Of a stretch of DNA of 15,564 nt, positions 7,447 to 15,003 are shown in pieces. Each line of letters begins with the position of its first letter. The first letter of the stretch is position 1. Source of the DNA: an uncultured Oscillibacter sp. (GTDB lineage: Bacteria > Bacillota > Clostridia > Oscillospirales > Oscillospiraceae); contig CAJTZI010000051.1 of NCBI GenBank assembly GCA_910584075.1, forward strand, positions 1 to 15,564, given 5' to 3'. The position numbers and the translations under genes are program-made. The notes beneath the pieces were generated by a model. The model was not told where the DNA came from. It ran no database searches and saw nothing but the letters and a program-made list of their open reading frames with translations.

Positions 7447-7471
7447 CAATCTGGAAACCAACCACTATAAT
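7443..7471 (+). promoter_or_regulatory. Perfect-consensus sigma-A promoter of greA-lysS-trmH
   Basis: TTGACA (7443-7448), exactly 17 nt, then TATAAT (7466-7471): both hexamers are consensus. The -35 overlaps the TGA stop (7444-7446) of the preceding gene. The expected start is near 7478, giving a leader of about 82 nt. The leader contains the repeated octamer GCGGCAGA (7512-7519, 7551-7558) and TTCTGG/CCAGAA arms (7503-7508, 7540-7545), whose significance is unclear. Confidence 0.93.
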
Positions 7472-7559
7472 AATGCCCTGTAAATAAAATGAAATATATA
7501 TATTCTGGAAAGCGGCAGATGTTTTCCGGTCAAAAGATACCAGAAAGGAAGCGGCAGAC

Positions 7560-8024
7560 ATGGAAAAAGAGTACAAGATGAGCCAAGCCCGGGCCGATGA
7601 GCTCCAGGAGGAGCTGAACTACCTCAAAACCACCCGGTCCGACGAGGTGGCCGAACAGATTAAGGTGGCCCGGGGGTTTGGCGACCTCAGCGAGAACAGC
7701 GAATACGACGAGGCCAAAAACGAGCAGGGCAAGCTGTACTCCCGTATCGCCGAGCTGGAGGAGATCCTGCAGCACGTGGTCATCGTGGACGAGAGCAGCA
7801 GCACCGATGTGGTGGCCATCGGCTGCAAGGTGACGGTGAAGGGCCCCGCCGGCGAGGCTGCCTATGCCATCGTGGGCTCCCAGGAGGCGGATCCCATGCA
7901 CGGCATCATCTCGGAGGAGTCCCCCTTCGGCAGGGCTTTGATTGGGGCCAAGGAGGGCGACACTGTGTCCGTGGAGGCGCCTCAGGGCGTAATCAACTAT
8001 ACGGTGCTGAAAATTGAGCGGTAA
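7560..8024 (+). CDS. greA: Transcription elongation factor GreA
   Basis: This 154-aa factor enters the secondary channel of RNA polymerase and stimulates cleavage of backtracked RNA. The N-terminal coiled coil (about 8-75) carries the conserved tip GFGDLSENSEYDEAK with the acidic residues D42 and E45 that act at the active site. The C-terminal FKBP-like domain (about 80-154) ends with the usual SPFGRALIGAKEGD and a final beta strand. The length is standard. The ATG follows an AAAGGAAG site by about eight bases. It is the first gene after a perfect promoter, and its stop is only 14 nt before lysS, a conserved pairing in Bacillota. Confidence 0.97.
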   Translation: MEKEYKMSQARADELQEELNYLKTTRSDEVAEQIKVARGFGDLSENSEYDEAKNEQGKLYSRIAELEEILQHVVIVDESSSTDVVAIGCKVTVKGPAGEAAYAIVGSQEADPMHGIISEESPFGRALIGAKEGDTVSVEAPQGVINYTVLKIER

Positions 8025-8038
8025 AGGAGAAGGCAGTC

Positions 8039-9538
8039 ATGAGTGAACAAATGACAAACCAGCAGCAGCCGGAACAGGATCTGAGCGAGCAGAGAAGAGT
8101 CCGCCGGGAGAAGCTGGCGGCCCTTCAGGCCGCCGGACAGGACCCGTTCCAGATCACAAAGTATGTGGTGACCCATCGCTCTGCTGAGATCAAGGAGAAC
8201 TTTGAGGCCCTGGAGGGCCAGAGCACCTCTGTGGCGGGCCGCATCATGAGCAAGCGGGGCATGGGCAAGGCCGTGTTCTGCGATTTGCAGGACGTGAAGG
8301 GCCGCATCCAGCTGTACGTCCGCGTGGACGAGCTGGGTGAGGAGGCGTTTGCCAAGTTCAAGAAGACCGACATCGGCGACATCGTGGGTGTCGAGGGCGA
8401 GGTCTTCAAGACCAAGCGGGGCGAGATCTCCGTGAAGGCCCACAAGGTGACGCTGCTGAGCAAGTCCCTGCTGCCCCTGCCGGAGAAGTTCCACGGTCTC
8501 ACCGACAAGGAGACCCGCTACCGCCAGCGGTATGTGGACCTCATTATGAACGAGGATGTGCGCCGCACCTTCCAGATCCGCACCGCCTTCATCAAGCACG
8601 TGCGCAAATACCTGGATGAGCGGGACTACCTGGAGGTGGAGACCCCCATTTTGAATACCATCCAGGGCGGCGCCACCGCCCGTCCCTTTGTCACCCACCA
8701 CAACACCCTGGGACTGGATATGTACCTGCGCATCGCCACGGAGCTGCACCTCAAGCGGCTGACCGTGGGCGGCTTTGAGCGGGTGTACGAGATCGGCCGC
8801 ATCTTCCGCAACGAGGGCATGGACCCCAAGCACAACCCGGAGTTTACCACGATTGAGCTCTACGAGGCCTACGCCGATTTCCACGACATGATGGACATCG
8901 CCGAGGGGATCCTCTCCTCCGCCGCAAAGGAGATCCTGGGCAGCTACCAGGTCCAGTGGCTGGGGGTGGACATTGACCTGACCCCCGGCTGGGAGCGGCT
9001 TAGTATGATCGATGCCGTAAGGGAGTACGTGGGCGTGGACTTCGACGCCATCAGCGACAACGAGGAGGCCTGTAAGGCCGTGGAGGCCAGAGGCATTGAC
9101 ATGGAGGGCTGTGAGCGCACCTGGGGCACCGCGTTGTACGAGGCCTTTGACCAGCGGGTGGAGGAGAAGCTGATCCAGCCCACCTTCATCACCATGTACC
9201 CGGTGGAGGTCTCCCCCCTGACCAAGCGCTCTCCCAAGGACCCCCGCCTCACCGAGCGGTTTGAGCTGTTCATCAACCACGCGGAGTTTGCCAACGCCTT
9301 CTCCGAGCTCAACGATCCCATCGACCAGAGAGGCCGCTTCGAGCACGAGCTGGCCCTGCGGGACATGGGTAACGACGAGGCCGGCATGATGGATGAGGAC
9401 TATATCACCGCCATGGAGTACGGCCTGCCTCCCACGGGCGGCATGGGCATCGGCATCGACCGCAGCGTCATGCTGCTGACCAACGCCGACTCCATCCGGG
9501 ATGTGCTGCTGTTCCCCACCATGAAGCCTCTGGACTGA
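8039..9538 (+). CDS. lysS: Lysyl-tRNA synthetase, class II
   Basis: This 499-aa enzyme charges tRNA-Lys. The N-terminal OB-fold anticodon-binding domain lies at about 60-150 (SVAGRIMSKRGMGKAVFCDLQD). The class II catalytic core follows. Motif 1 is around YRQRYVDLIMN and the following helix, motif 2 is RIFRNEGMDPKHNPEFTTIELYEAY from about 254, and motif 3 is GLPPTGGMGIGIDRSVML from about 462. These match LysRS, including the PHFTHHNTLG-type segment (here PFVTHHN) and the ALRDMGNDEA stretch near the lysine site. The length is typical of the bacterial enzyme. The ATG has AAAGGAGAAGG just upstream, beginning inside the greA stop region, so it is co-transcribed with greA. Confidence 0.98.
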   Translation: MSEQMTNQQQPEQDLSEQRRVRREKLAALQAAGQDPFQITKYVVTHRSAEIKENFEALEGQSTSVAGRIMSKRGMGKAVFCDLQDVKGRIQLYVRVDELGEEAFAKFKKTDIGDIVGVEGEVFKTKRGEISVKAHKVTLLSKSLLPLPEKFHGLTDKETRYRQRYVDLIMNEDVRRTFQIRTAFIKHVRKYLDERDYLEVETPILNTIQGGATARPFVTHHNTLGLDMYLRIATELHLKRLTVGGFERVYEIGRIFRNEGMDPKHNPEFTTIELYEAYADFHDMMDIAEGILSSAAKEILGSYQVQWLGVDIDLTPGWERLSMIDAVREYVGVDFDAISDNEEACKAVEARGIDMEGCERTWGTALYEAFDQRVEEKLIQPTFITMYPVEVSPLTKRSPKDPRLTERFELFINHAEFANAFSELNDPIDQRGRFEHELALRDMGNDEAGMMDEDYITAMEYGLPPTGGMGIGIDRSVMLLTNADSIRDVLLFPTMKPLD

Positions 9539-9572
9539 TTTCACAGTAATATTTACGGGAGGAGGCGCGGCC

Positions 9573-10346
9573 ATGGAGCGGATTACCAGCAGGACCAACC
9601 CGCTGTGTACCCATTTCCGGAAGCTGGCCTCCTCCAGAGCCTACCGGGAGGAGACGGGGGAGTTCCTGTGTGACAGCCCCAAGCTCCTGCGGGAGGCGGC
9701 GATCTGGGGCGCGTCCGTGTCCGCCGTCCTCTTTACGCCGGGGGCGGATGTCTCCGGCGCTCCCGCCGGGGCGCGGTTGACGGAGGTGACGGAGAGTGTC
9801 ATGAGGGCGGTCAGCCCTATGGAGACGCCCCAGGGGGTGGTGTTCTCCTGCCGCTCCACGGAGCACCGCCCGCCGGAGAGGCTGATGCCGGATGCCTGTG
9901 GACGGCAGCGCTATGTGCTGCTGGACGGCGTCCAGGACCCCGGCAACGTGGGCACCATCCTCCGCGCGGCGGACGCCTTCGGCTGGACAGTGTTCCTGCT
10001 TCCCGGGTGCGCAGGCGTGGACAATCCAAAGACGGTGCGGGCGGCCATGGGCGTCCACTTCCGGAAGGTGATCTACCAGGCCTCCTTGGAGGAGGCCGTC
10101 CGCCTGGTTCGGGCGGCGGAGCTGCCCCTGTACGCCGCCGCTTTGGCGGAGGACACGGCGGACCTGCGCACAGTGGACCTGACGCGGTGCGCCGTCGTCA
10201 TCGGCAGCGAGGGCCGGGGGGTCTCTTCCGCGGCTTTGGCGCTGTGTGACAGGACAGTCAAAATTCCCATGTCCAAAACCTGCGAGTCCCTCAACGCGGC
10301 GGCTGCTGCTGCCGTGGTGCTGTGGGAGGGCGCGCGGAATGACTGA
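9573..10346 (+). CDS. TrmH-family (SPOUT) RNA 2'-O-methyltransferase
   Basis: This 257-aa enzyme transfers a methyl group from S-adenosylmethionine to a ribose 2'-OH in RNA. An N-terminal substrate-binding region (about 1-105, beginning ITSRTNPLCTHFRKL) precedes the SPOUT knot. The three motifs are clear: motif 1 LLDGVQDPGNVGTILRAADAFG (about 116-137), motif 2 VIGSEGRGVS (about 209-218) and motif 3 IPMSKTCESLNAAAAAAVVLWE near the end, with the asparagine of SLN. The target is likely 23S rRNA, as for the B. subtilis YsgA/RlmP-like proteins this resembles, but the exact nucleotide cannot be read from the sequence. GGGAGGAGG lies about eight bases before the ATG. It is the last gene of the greA-lysS unit. 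Confidence 0.92.
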   Translation: MERITSRTNPLCTHFRKLASSRAYREETGEFLCDSPKLLREAAIWGASVSAVLFTPGADVSGAPAGARLTEVTESVMRAVSPMETPQGVVFSCRSTEHRPPERLMPDACGRQRYVLLDGVQDPGNVGTILRAADAFGWTVFLLPGCAGVDNPKTVRAAMGVHFRKVIYQASLEEAVRLVRAAELPLYAAALAEDTADLRTVDLTRCAVVIGSEGRGVSSAALALCDRTVKIPMSKTCESLNAAAAAAVVLWEGARND

Positions 10347-10428
10347 CAGCGGCATACCGGCCGCCTGCCGCCGCCGCAGAGATCTGGGTGATCACCGGAT
10401 TTTCGCAGCGTGATAAAGCTCTTTTTGG

Positions 10429-10458
10429 CCTTTTTCCTTTCAAGAAAAAGGTCCCTTT
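10429..10458 (+). terminator. Weak terminator-like hairpin after trmH
   Basis: CCTTTTTC (10429-10436) pairs perfectly with GAAAAAGG (10444-10451) around a 7-nt loop; two more G-C pairs form beyond a one-base bulge. Only a short CCCTTT follows, so termination would be inefficient. It is the best candidate end for the greA-lysS-trmH transcript. Confidence 0.35.
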
Positions 10459-10507
10459 GCCGTCCATGCTGTTGCCGCGAAATGATGGCACTTTCACGGA
10501 TGAAAGA

Positions 10508-10536
10508 TTGAAACTAAAAATTGGTTATGATATTAT
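10508..10536 (+). promoter_or_regulatory. Sigma-A promoter in the trmH-dprA gap
   Basis: TTGAAA (10508-10513), a 17-nt spacer and TATTAT (10531-10536) each differ by one base from consensus. The start would be near 10543. It could transcribe a long dprA leader of about 555 nt, the small frame at 10629, or an RNA starting with the hairpin at 10573-10603. Confidence 0.7.
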
Positions 10537-10572
10537 GATATCATTAGAGTGACAAATCAGGAATTTGCTGGA

Positions 10573-10603
10573 TTCAGGCAGGGAAACCGTTTCTATGCCT
10601 GAA
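10573..10603 (+). other. Hairpin about 30 nt after the promoter in the trmH-dprA gap
   Basis: TTCAGGCA (10573-10580) pairs with TGCCTGAA (10596-10603); inside, across a 2x2 internal loop, GAAA (10583-10586) pairs with TTTC (10590-10593) around CCG. No U-tract follows. The function is unknown. Confidence 0.5.
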
Positions 10604-11099
10604 CGAGTCTCTGCAACATTAGAACTGGATGAGATGTATGATTAAAACGCGGCGCCGCGTGCCCGTGGCGGATGGGCAGACAAATGGTCTGTATGACTGG
10701 CTGGAGATCCGGTTTGCTGAAAGTACGAGTAAGGTTATTGGGAAAAAATGTTGCTGTAATGAGAATGGGGCGGGCCGGTATGTAGAGCGGTTATTTGCAT
10801 ACAAGGCGATTTCATGGGAATGTCTATTGCCGCAAAAGGAGAAAAACACCAGTTCATGAAGATGGCGCCATCGTACGGCAGGTTCTGACAAGAAATTGCT
10901 TGGAACTGTTTTGAGACATCCATGGATGCGGAAATTATGAATAGCATACGGCAGGGGTTTAATTTCTGCTTGCAGAGAGTTATATGTTTAGTGAATGAAG
11001 CCTGCATTCCGCTCTGCCATTGTGGCGGGTAACAATTTTGCGGATGCTGATCACCAAAAGAAGCAAAAGAGATGGGAAAAGGGCGAAGGAGGCGGGCTT

Positions 11100-12278
11100 A
11101 TGCTGAAATACTGGATTTGGATGGCAGAGCTGCCGGGGCTGACAAATCAGATCCGGCTGGCGCTCCTGCGTCATTTTGGGACCCCGGAGAACGCGTTTTA
11201 CGCGGACGCCGGGGAAATTCTATTGACAGAGGGCATTACCAGAGAGCAGGCAGAGGTGCTGGACAGCAAGAGCCTTGCCGCCGCCGGGAAAATCCTTGAG
11301 GACTGCCGTCGGCTGGGGCTGCGGGTCCTGACATTTCAGGACGCGGAGTATCCCAACCGGCTGAGAAATATCTATGACCCGCCCTTTTTGCTGTATGTGC
11401 GGGGCCGTCTGCCGGCCATCGACGAGGAGCCCGTCATCACGGTGGTGGGCACTCGGAAATGCACGCCCTACGGTGAGGCCTGCGGCGAGAAGCTGGGCTA
11501 CGGTCTGGCCAGAGGCGGGGCCGTTGTGATCAGCGGCCTTGCCCGGGGCGTGGACGCCGCCGCCACCCGGGGCGCTCTGCGGGGCGGAGGCGTGCCCGTC
11601 GGCGTGCTGGGCTGCGGATTGGACGTGGTCTACCCGCCGGAGCACCGCTACCTCTACGAGGACGTGGCCGCCGCGGGGGTGCTGCTGTCCGAGTATCCGC
11701 CGGGAACCGAGCCTGACAAGTTCCACTTTCCCGTGCGCAACCGCATTATGGCGGGGCTGGCGGTAGGCACTGTGGTAGTGGAGGCGCCGCTGCGCAGCGG
11801 CGCTCTGATCACCGGCAATACGGCCCTGGAACAGGGCCGGGATCTCTTCGCCGTGCCCGGCCCCATTGACGCTCCCGCCAGCGCCGGGTGCAACCGCATC
11901 CTGCGGGACGGCGGCATCATCGTCACGGAACCCCGGGACGTACTGGACCACTACGCCGGCCGCTTCCCGGACAAGTTGCGCCTGGAAGAGGCCCGGGAGG
12001 AGCCGGAGACCCTGGGCTATCAGGCCCGGCGGGAGCGGGCGGAGGCCCCCAAGGCGGTGCCCCCGTCCCTGAGCCTCTCCGGCAGCGGCCTCACCGACGA
12101 CCAGATCGCCCTGCTGCGGGCCCTCACCGGCGAGCCCCGGCTGGTGGACGATCTCATCGAGGAGACCGGCATCCCCGTCCGGCGGGTGCTGTCGGCCCTG
12201 ACCCTGCTGGAGCTGGACGGCCATATCACCCAGCACACCGGCAAACGGTACACCCGGGCCGTGACGCTGGCGGAGTAA
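11100..12278 (+). CDS. dprA: DNA-processing protein DprA
   Basis: This 392-aa cytoplasmic protein loads RecA onto incoming single-stranded DNA during natural transformation. The N-terminal part (about 1-70) is a SAM-like helical region. The Rossmann-like DprA core runs about 75-300: VVGTRKCTPYGE (G117 region), VISGLARGVDAAATRGAL, GVLGCGLDVVYPPEH, SEYPPGTEPDKFHFPVRNRIMAGL, VVEAPLRSGALITGNTALEQGRDLFAVPGPI and GCNRILRDGG. A winged-helix domain closes the protein (about 331-390, LTDDQIALLRALTGEP to YTRA). The frame is open upstream to 10995, but AAGGAGG lies seven bases before ATG 11100, and MLKYWIWMAELPG is the usual beginning. The gene is next to topA, as in many Bacillota. A weak promoter (TTTAAT, 17 nt, TATATG at 10981-10986) is possible just upstream. 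Confidence 0.96.
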   Translation: MLKYWIWMAELPGLTNQIRLALLRHFGTPENAFYADAGEILLTEGITREQAEVLDSKSLAAAGKILEDCRRLGLRVLTFQDAEYPNRLRNIYDPPFLLYVRGRLPAIDEEPVITVVGTRKCTPYGEACGEKLGYGLARGGAVVISGLARGVDAAATRGALRGGGVPVGVLGCGLDVVYPPEHRYLYEDVAAAGVLLSEYPPGTEPDKFHFPVRNRIMAGLAVGTVVVEAPLRSGALITGNTALEQGRDLFAVPGPIDAPASAGCNRILRDGGIIVTEPRDVLDHYAGRFPDKLRLEEAREEPETLGYQARRERAEAPKAVPPSLSLSGSGLTDDQIALLRALTGEPRLVDDLIEETGIPVRRVLSALTLLELDGHITQHTGKRYTRAVTLAE

Positions 12279-12289
12279 AATTTCATTTG

Positions 12290-12368
12290 ATAGCAGGCAT
12301 TGAAATTGCCGGCAGCGGACCGCTGCCCCCTGGCCGGCCTGGCTGCCGGGGATTTTGATGCTTGCTAT
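12290..12368 (+). other. Long imperfect hairpin in the dprA-topA gap
   Basis: Positions 12290-12316 pair with 12342-12368 over 27 positions with a single G/G mismatch (12308/12350). Four of the 26 pairs are G-U (12296/12362, 12301/12357, 12302/12356, 12307/12351), which only an RNA fold would tolerate well. The tip region 12317-12341 is GC-rich, and GCAGCG/CGCTGC (12312-12317, 12321-12326) is a competing local hairpin. No U-tract follows, so it is not an ordinary terminator. It starts 11 nt after the dprA stop and ends 41 nt before the topA ATG. A second small hairpin, GCGCC/GGCGC (12382-12386, 12394-12398), lies right before the topA ribosome site. Confidence 0.65.
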
Positions 12369-12409
12369 GATCCATCAACACGCGCCTCTCCGGGGCGCCT
12401 GGAGGTTTC

Positions 12410-14704
12410 ATGAGTATGGCAAAACACAGCCTGGTCATTGTGGAGTCCCCCGCAAAGGCCAAGACCATCGGCAAATATCTGGGCAAGGACTTTGAGGTCA
12501 AAGCCTGCATGGGCCACCTGCGGGACCTGCCCAAGAGCGTCCTGGGAGTGGACCTGGAGCACGACTTTGAGCCGGTCTACAAGCCCATCAAGGGCAAAGA
12601 GGACATCATCAGCGATCTGAAAAAGTCCGCCAAGGCGGCGGACACCGTATATCTGGCCACCGACCCTGACCGGGAGGGAGAGGCTATCTCCTGGCATCTG
12701 AAGCAGCTGCTGGACCTGCCGGACGAGAAGGCGCGGCGGGTTACCTTTAACGAGATCACCAAGAAGGTGGTGCAGGAGAGCATCCAGGAGCCCCGGGAGA
12801 TCGACCAGGACCTGGTGGATGCCCAGCAGGCCCGTCGGATTCTGGACCGCATCGTGGGCTACGAGCTGAGCCCCCTGCTGTGGAAGAAGATCCGCCGGGG
12901 CCTCTCGGCGGGCCGGGTGCAGTCCGTGGCCACCCGCATGGTGGACGACCGGGACCGGGAGATCGAGGCCTTTCAGCCGGAGGAGTACTGGACTCTGGAC
13001 GCCAAGCTACTGGGTGAGGAGGCGAAAAAAATTCCCTTTGCCGCCCGCTACCACGGGAGAAACGGCAAAAAGGCGGAGCTGAAATCGGCGGAGGAAGTGG
13101 AGGCCGTGGTCCGGGAGACGGAGAACGTCCCCTTCCTGGTGAAGTCCGTGAAGCGGAGCGACAAGCACCGCAGCCCCTCGCCGCCCTTCACCACCTCCAC
13201 TATGCAGCAGGAGGCCTCCCGGAAGCTGAGCATGACCCCCCGGCGCACCATGGCCATCGCCCAGCAGCTCTACGAGGGCGTGGACATTGAGGGTGAGGGC
13301 ACCGTGGGCCTCATCACCTATATGCGTACCGACTCCCTGCGCCTTTCCGAAGAGGCCCTGTCCTCCGTCAGGGGTTTCATCCAGGGCCGCTACGGCAAGG
13401 ATTACTGCCCAGCCAAGCCCATCCACTACAAGGCCAAGGCCAATGCCCAGGACGCCCACGAGGCCATCCGCCCCAGCAACGTCAACTGGACGCCGGAGCA
13501 GGTGAAAAAAGACCTCACCAGTGAGCAGTACCGCCTGTACCGCCTGATCTGGAGCCGCTTTGTGGCCTGCCAGATGTCCAACGCCGTGTATGACAGCGTG
13601 GCCGTGGAGGTGGAGGCGGGGAGCCACAGCTTCCGCTCCAGCTCCTCCAGCCTGAAATTCTCCGGCTACACCGCTGTGTACGAGGAGGGGAAGGACGAGG
13701 AGAAGGAGGAAAAAGAGTCCCCCCTGCCCGCCCTGCGGGAGGGGGAGGCGCTGAACCTCCAGGGCTTCTCCCGGGACCAGCACTTCACCCAGCCCCCGGC
13801 CCACTACACCGACGCCACGCTCATCCGGGCCATGGAGGAGCAGGGCATCGGCCGTCCCTCCACCTACGCGCCCACCGTGTCCACCATCCTGGACCGGGAG
13901 TACGTCATCAAGGAGGGCAAGTATCTCCGCATCACCAATCTGGGCCGGGTGGTGACGGAGCTGATGAAGGACAAATTCACCGACATCGCAGACCTGCGTT
14001 TCACCGCCCACATGGAGGAGCGGCTGGACGCCGTGGAGGAGGGTAAGGCCCCCTGGCGGGAGATCCTGCGGGGTTTCTATGGGGACTTTGACAAGAATCT
14101 CCAGCAGGCGGAGAAGGATCTGGAGGGCGTGCGGATCAAGGTGCCCGACGAGGTCAGCGAGGAAATCTGTCCCGAGTGCGGGCGGAATCTGGTGGTGAAG
14201 TCCGGCCGGTTCGGCCGTTTCCTGGCCTGCCCAGGCTATCCGGACTGCGCCTTTACCATGCCGCTGGTGGTGGAGATGCCGGGCCGCTGCCCCAAGTGCG
14301 GCGGGCGGCTGATGAAGCGCACAGGCACCAGCAAGAAGAACAACAAGCAGTACACCTATTACTGCTGCGAGCGCACCACGGCCCGGGAGGGGTCTCCCAA
14401 GTGCGACTTCATGACCTGGGATGTGCCGGTGAAGGACGACTGTCCGGAGTGCGGGCACACCATGTTCAAGAAGGCGGGCCGGGGCTACAAGAGGCCCTTC
14501 TGCATCAACGAGGCGTGTCCCAACTTTCTGCCGGAGGATAAACGGGGCTATCCCAAGAAGCCGGCCTCCGGCGAGGGCGAAGAGGCGGCGGAGGGCGCCG
14601 CCAAGGCCGCGGAGAAGGCGCCCGCGGCGGCGAAGAAGACTGCGGCCAAGAAGCCGGCGGCAAAGAAGGCCGCCGCCAAAAAGGCCGCCAAGGCGGAGGG
14701 CTAA
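12410..14704 (+). CDS. topA: DNA topoisomerase I (type IA)
   Basis: This 764-aa enzyme relaxes negative supercoils through a transient 5'-phosphotyrosine link. The Toprim domain (about 7-145) has the VIVESPAKA motif with E12 and the metal motif DPDRE (D85, D87, E89). The catalytic tyrosine is Y304 in LITYMRTDS. The core continues through HEAIRP and GIGRPSTYAPT. The C-terminal third has three zinc-finger repeats starting with CPECG (C587), CPKCG and CPECG. A Lys/Ala/Pro tail follows (residues 734-764). GGAGGT at 12401-12406 precedes ATG 12410 by only four bases; ATG 12416 (MAKHSLVIVESP) is an equally possible start. No promoter is evident in the short gap, so it is probably transcribed with dprA. 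Its TAA overlaps the stop of a convergent gene. Confidence 0.97.
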   Translation: MSMAKHSLVIVESPAKAKTIGKYLGKDFEVKACMGHLRDLPKSVLGVDLEHDFEPVYKPIKGKEDIISDLKKSAKAADTVYLATDPDREGEAISWHLKQLLDLPDEKARRVTFNEITKKVVQESIQEPREIDQDLVDAQQARRILDRIVGYELSPLLWKKIRRGLSAGRVQSVATRMVDDRDREIEAFQPEEYWTLDAKLLGEEAKKIPFAARYHGRNGKKAELKSAEEVEAVVRETENVPFLVKSVKRSDKHRSPSPPFTTSTMQQEASRKLSMTPRRTMAIAQQLYEGVDIEGEGTVGLITYMRTDSLRLSEEALSSVRGFIQGRYGKDYCPAKPIHYKAKANAQDAHEAIRPSNVNWTPEQVKKDLTSEQYRLYRLIWSRFVACQMSNAVYDSVAVEVEAGSHSFRSSSSSLKFSGYTAVYEEGKDEEKEEKESPLPALREGEALNLQGFSRDQHFTQPPAHYTDATLIRAMEEQGIGRPSTYAPTVSTILDREYVIKEGKYLRITNLGRVVTELMKDKFTDIADLRFTAHMEERLDAVEEGKAPWREILRGFYGDFDKNLQQAEKDLEGVRIKVPDEVSEEICPECGRNLVVKSGRFGRFLACPGYPDCAFTMPLVVEMPGRCPKCGGRLMKRTGTSKKNNKQYTYYCCERTTAREGSPKCDFMTWDVPVKDDCPECGHTMFKKAGRGYKRPFCINEACPNFLPEDKRGYPKKPASGEGEEAAEGAAKAAEKAPAAAKKTAAKKPAAKKAAAKKAAKAEG
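14609..14701 (+). repeat. Low-complexity Lys/Ala tail-coding repeat at the 3' end of topA
   Basis: The last 31 residues (AEKAP, then repeated AAKK/AAAKK units, ending KAEG) are coded by near-repeats of GCC/GCG and AAG codons. The result is a strongly basic, histone-H1-like tail, probably disordered and able to bind DNA. Such tails are known in actinobacterial TopA; here it follows three zinc fingers. Confidence 0.85.
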
Positions 14705-14949
14705 GCCAGTTCCCGGAATGCCCTCCAGGCGGCCTGGAACATGGCCTCCAGGTCATGGCTGTGCATGGTGTTTCGAGTGGCTTGATACTGGTCCAGCAGT
14801 TCCCACTGGTCGTCGGAGAGGGTTTCCAGGAGGGCGGATTCCAGTTCATCCACAAGGACGGTGTAGCGCCAGAAGTATTCCTGCGGGAGGAATTCATGGT
14901 AGTGATTTTCCAGAAGATAATCGTAGATTATTTGCATTATGTCTGTCAT
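14701..14949 (-). CDS. Small DUF6809-like protein
   Basis: This 82-aa protein is all-helical by appearance: MTDIMQIIYDYLLENHYHEF, then a central helix pair (VDELESALLETLSDDQWELLDQYQATRN) and a C-terminal helix FQAAWRAFRELA. The spacing of acidic and leucine residues resembles DUF6809 proteins, small accessory proteins often found near mobile elements; this is a resemblance from memory, at moderate certainty, and the function is unknown. The reading frame is open to 15069, but GGAGG lies seven bases before the ATG at 14949, which I chose. A perfect-consensus promoter and an operator lie just upstream. Its TAG overlaps the topA TAA, so the two convergent genes share four bases and there is no room for a terminator between them. 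Confidence 0.72.
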   Translation of the reverse strand: MTDIMQIIYDYLLENHYHEFLPQEYFWRYTVLVDELESALLETLSDDQWELLDQYQATRNTMHSHDLEAMFQAAWRAFRELA

Positions 14950-14965
14950 AATGATTCCTCCAGTA

Positions 14966-15003
14966 ACGAAGATTTTCTTCGTAATTATATACGAAGAAAA
15001 TCT
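14966..15003. promoter_or_regulatory. Operator between the divergent XRE and DUF6809-like genes
   Basis: Three copies of the half-site ACGAAGA occur: 14966-14972 (+), 14976-14982 (as TCTTCGT) and 14991-14997 (+). The last two sit in a perfect 13-bp inverted repeat (14970-14982 with 14991-15003, 8-nt spacer). The spacer holds the -10 of the minus-strand promoter. A bound dimer would block that promoter and the start of the XRE transcript. The XRE protein encoded next door is the obvious candidate ligand (inference). Confidence 0.82.

Larger units (their letters stand above)
10347..11099. other. Lower-GC intergenic stretch, probably decayed sequence
   Basis: About 750 bp separate trmH from the dprA start. 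The base composition is visibly more AT-rich than the neighbouring genes, and no frame carries a recognisable protein. The longest plus-strand frame, 10629-10859 (76 codons, MRCMIKTRRRV...), has no good ribosome site, and a second open stretch (about 10890-11030, with EIAWNCFETSMDAEIMNS) has no start; both may be scraps of a lost gene. The stretch holds a good promoter (10508-10536), a hairpin (10573-10603), a weak terminator-like hairpin (10429-10451), and perfect palindromes GGTGATCACC (10387-10396), ACGCGGCGCCGCGT (10647-10660) and GATGGCGCCATC (10861-10872). Confidence 0.6.

Noticed and set aside
10629..10859. 76-codon frame in the trmH-dprA gap
   Set aside because: No proper ribosome site and no recognisable family. 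It was kept only as a remark in the gap entry.
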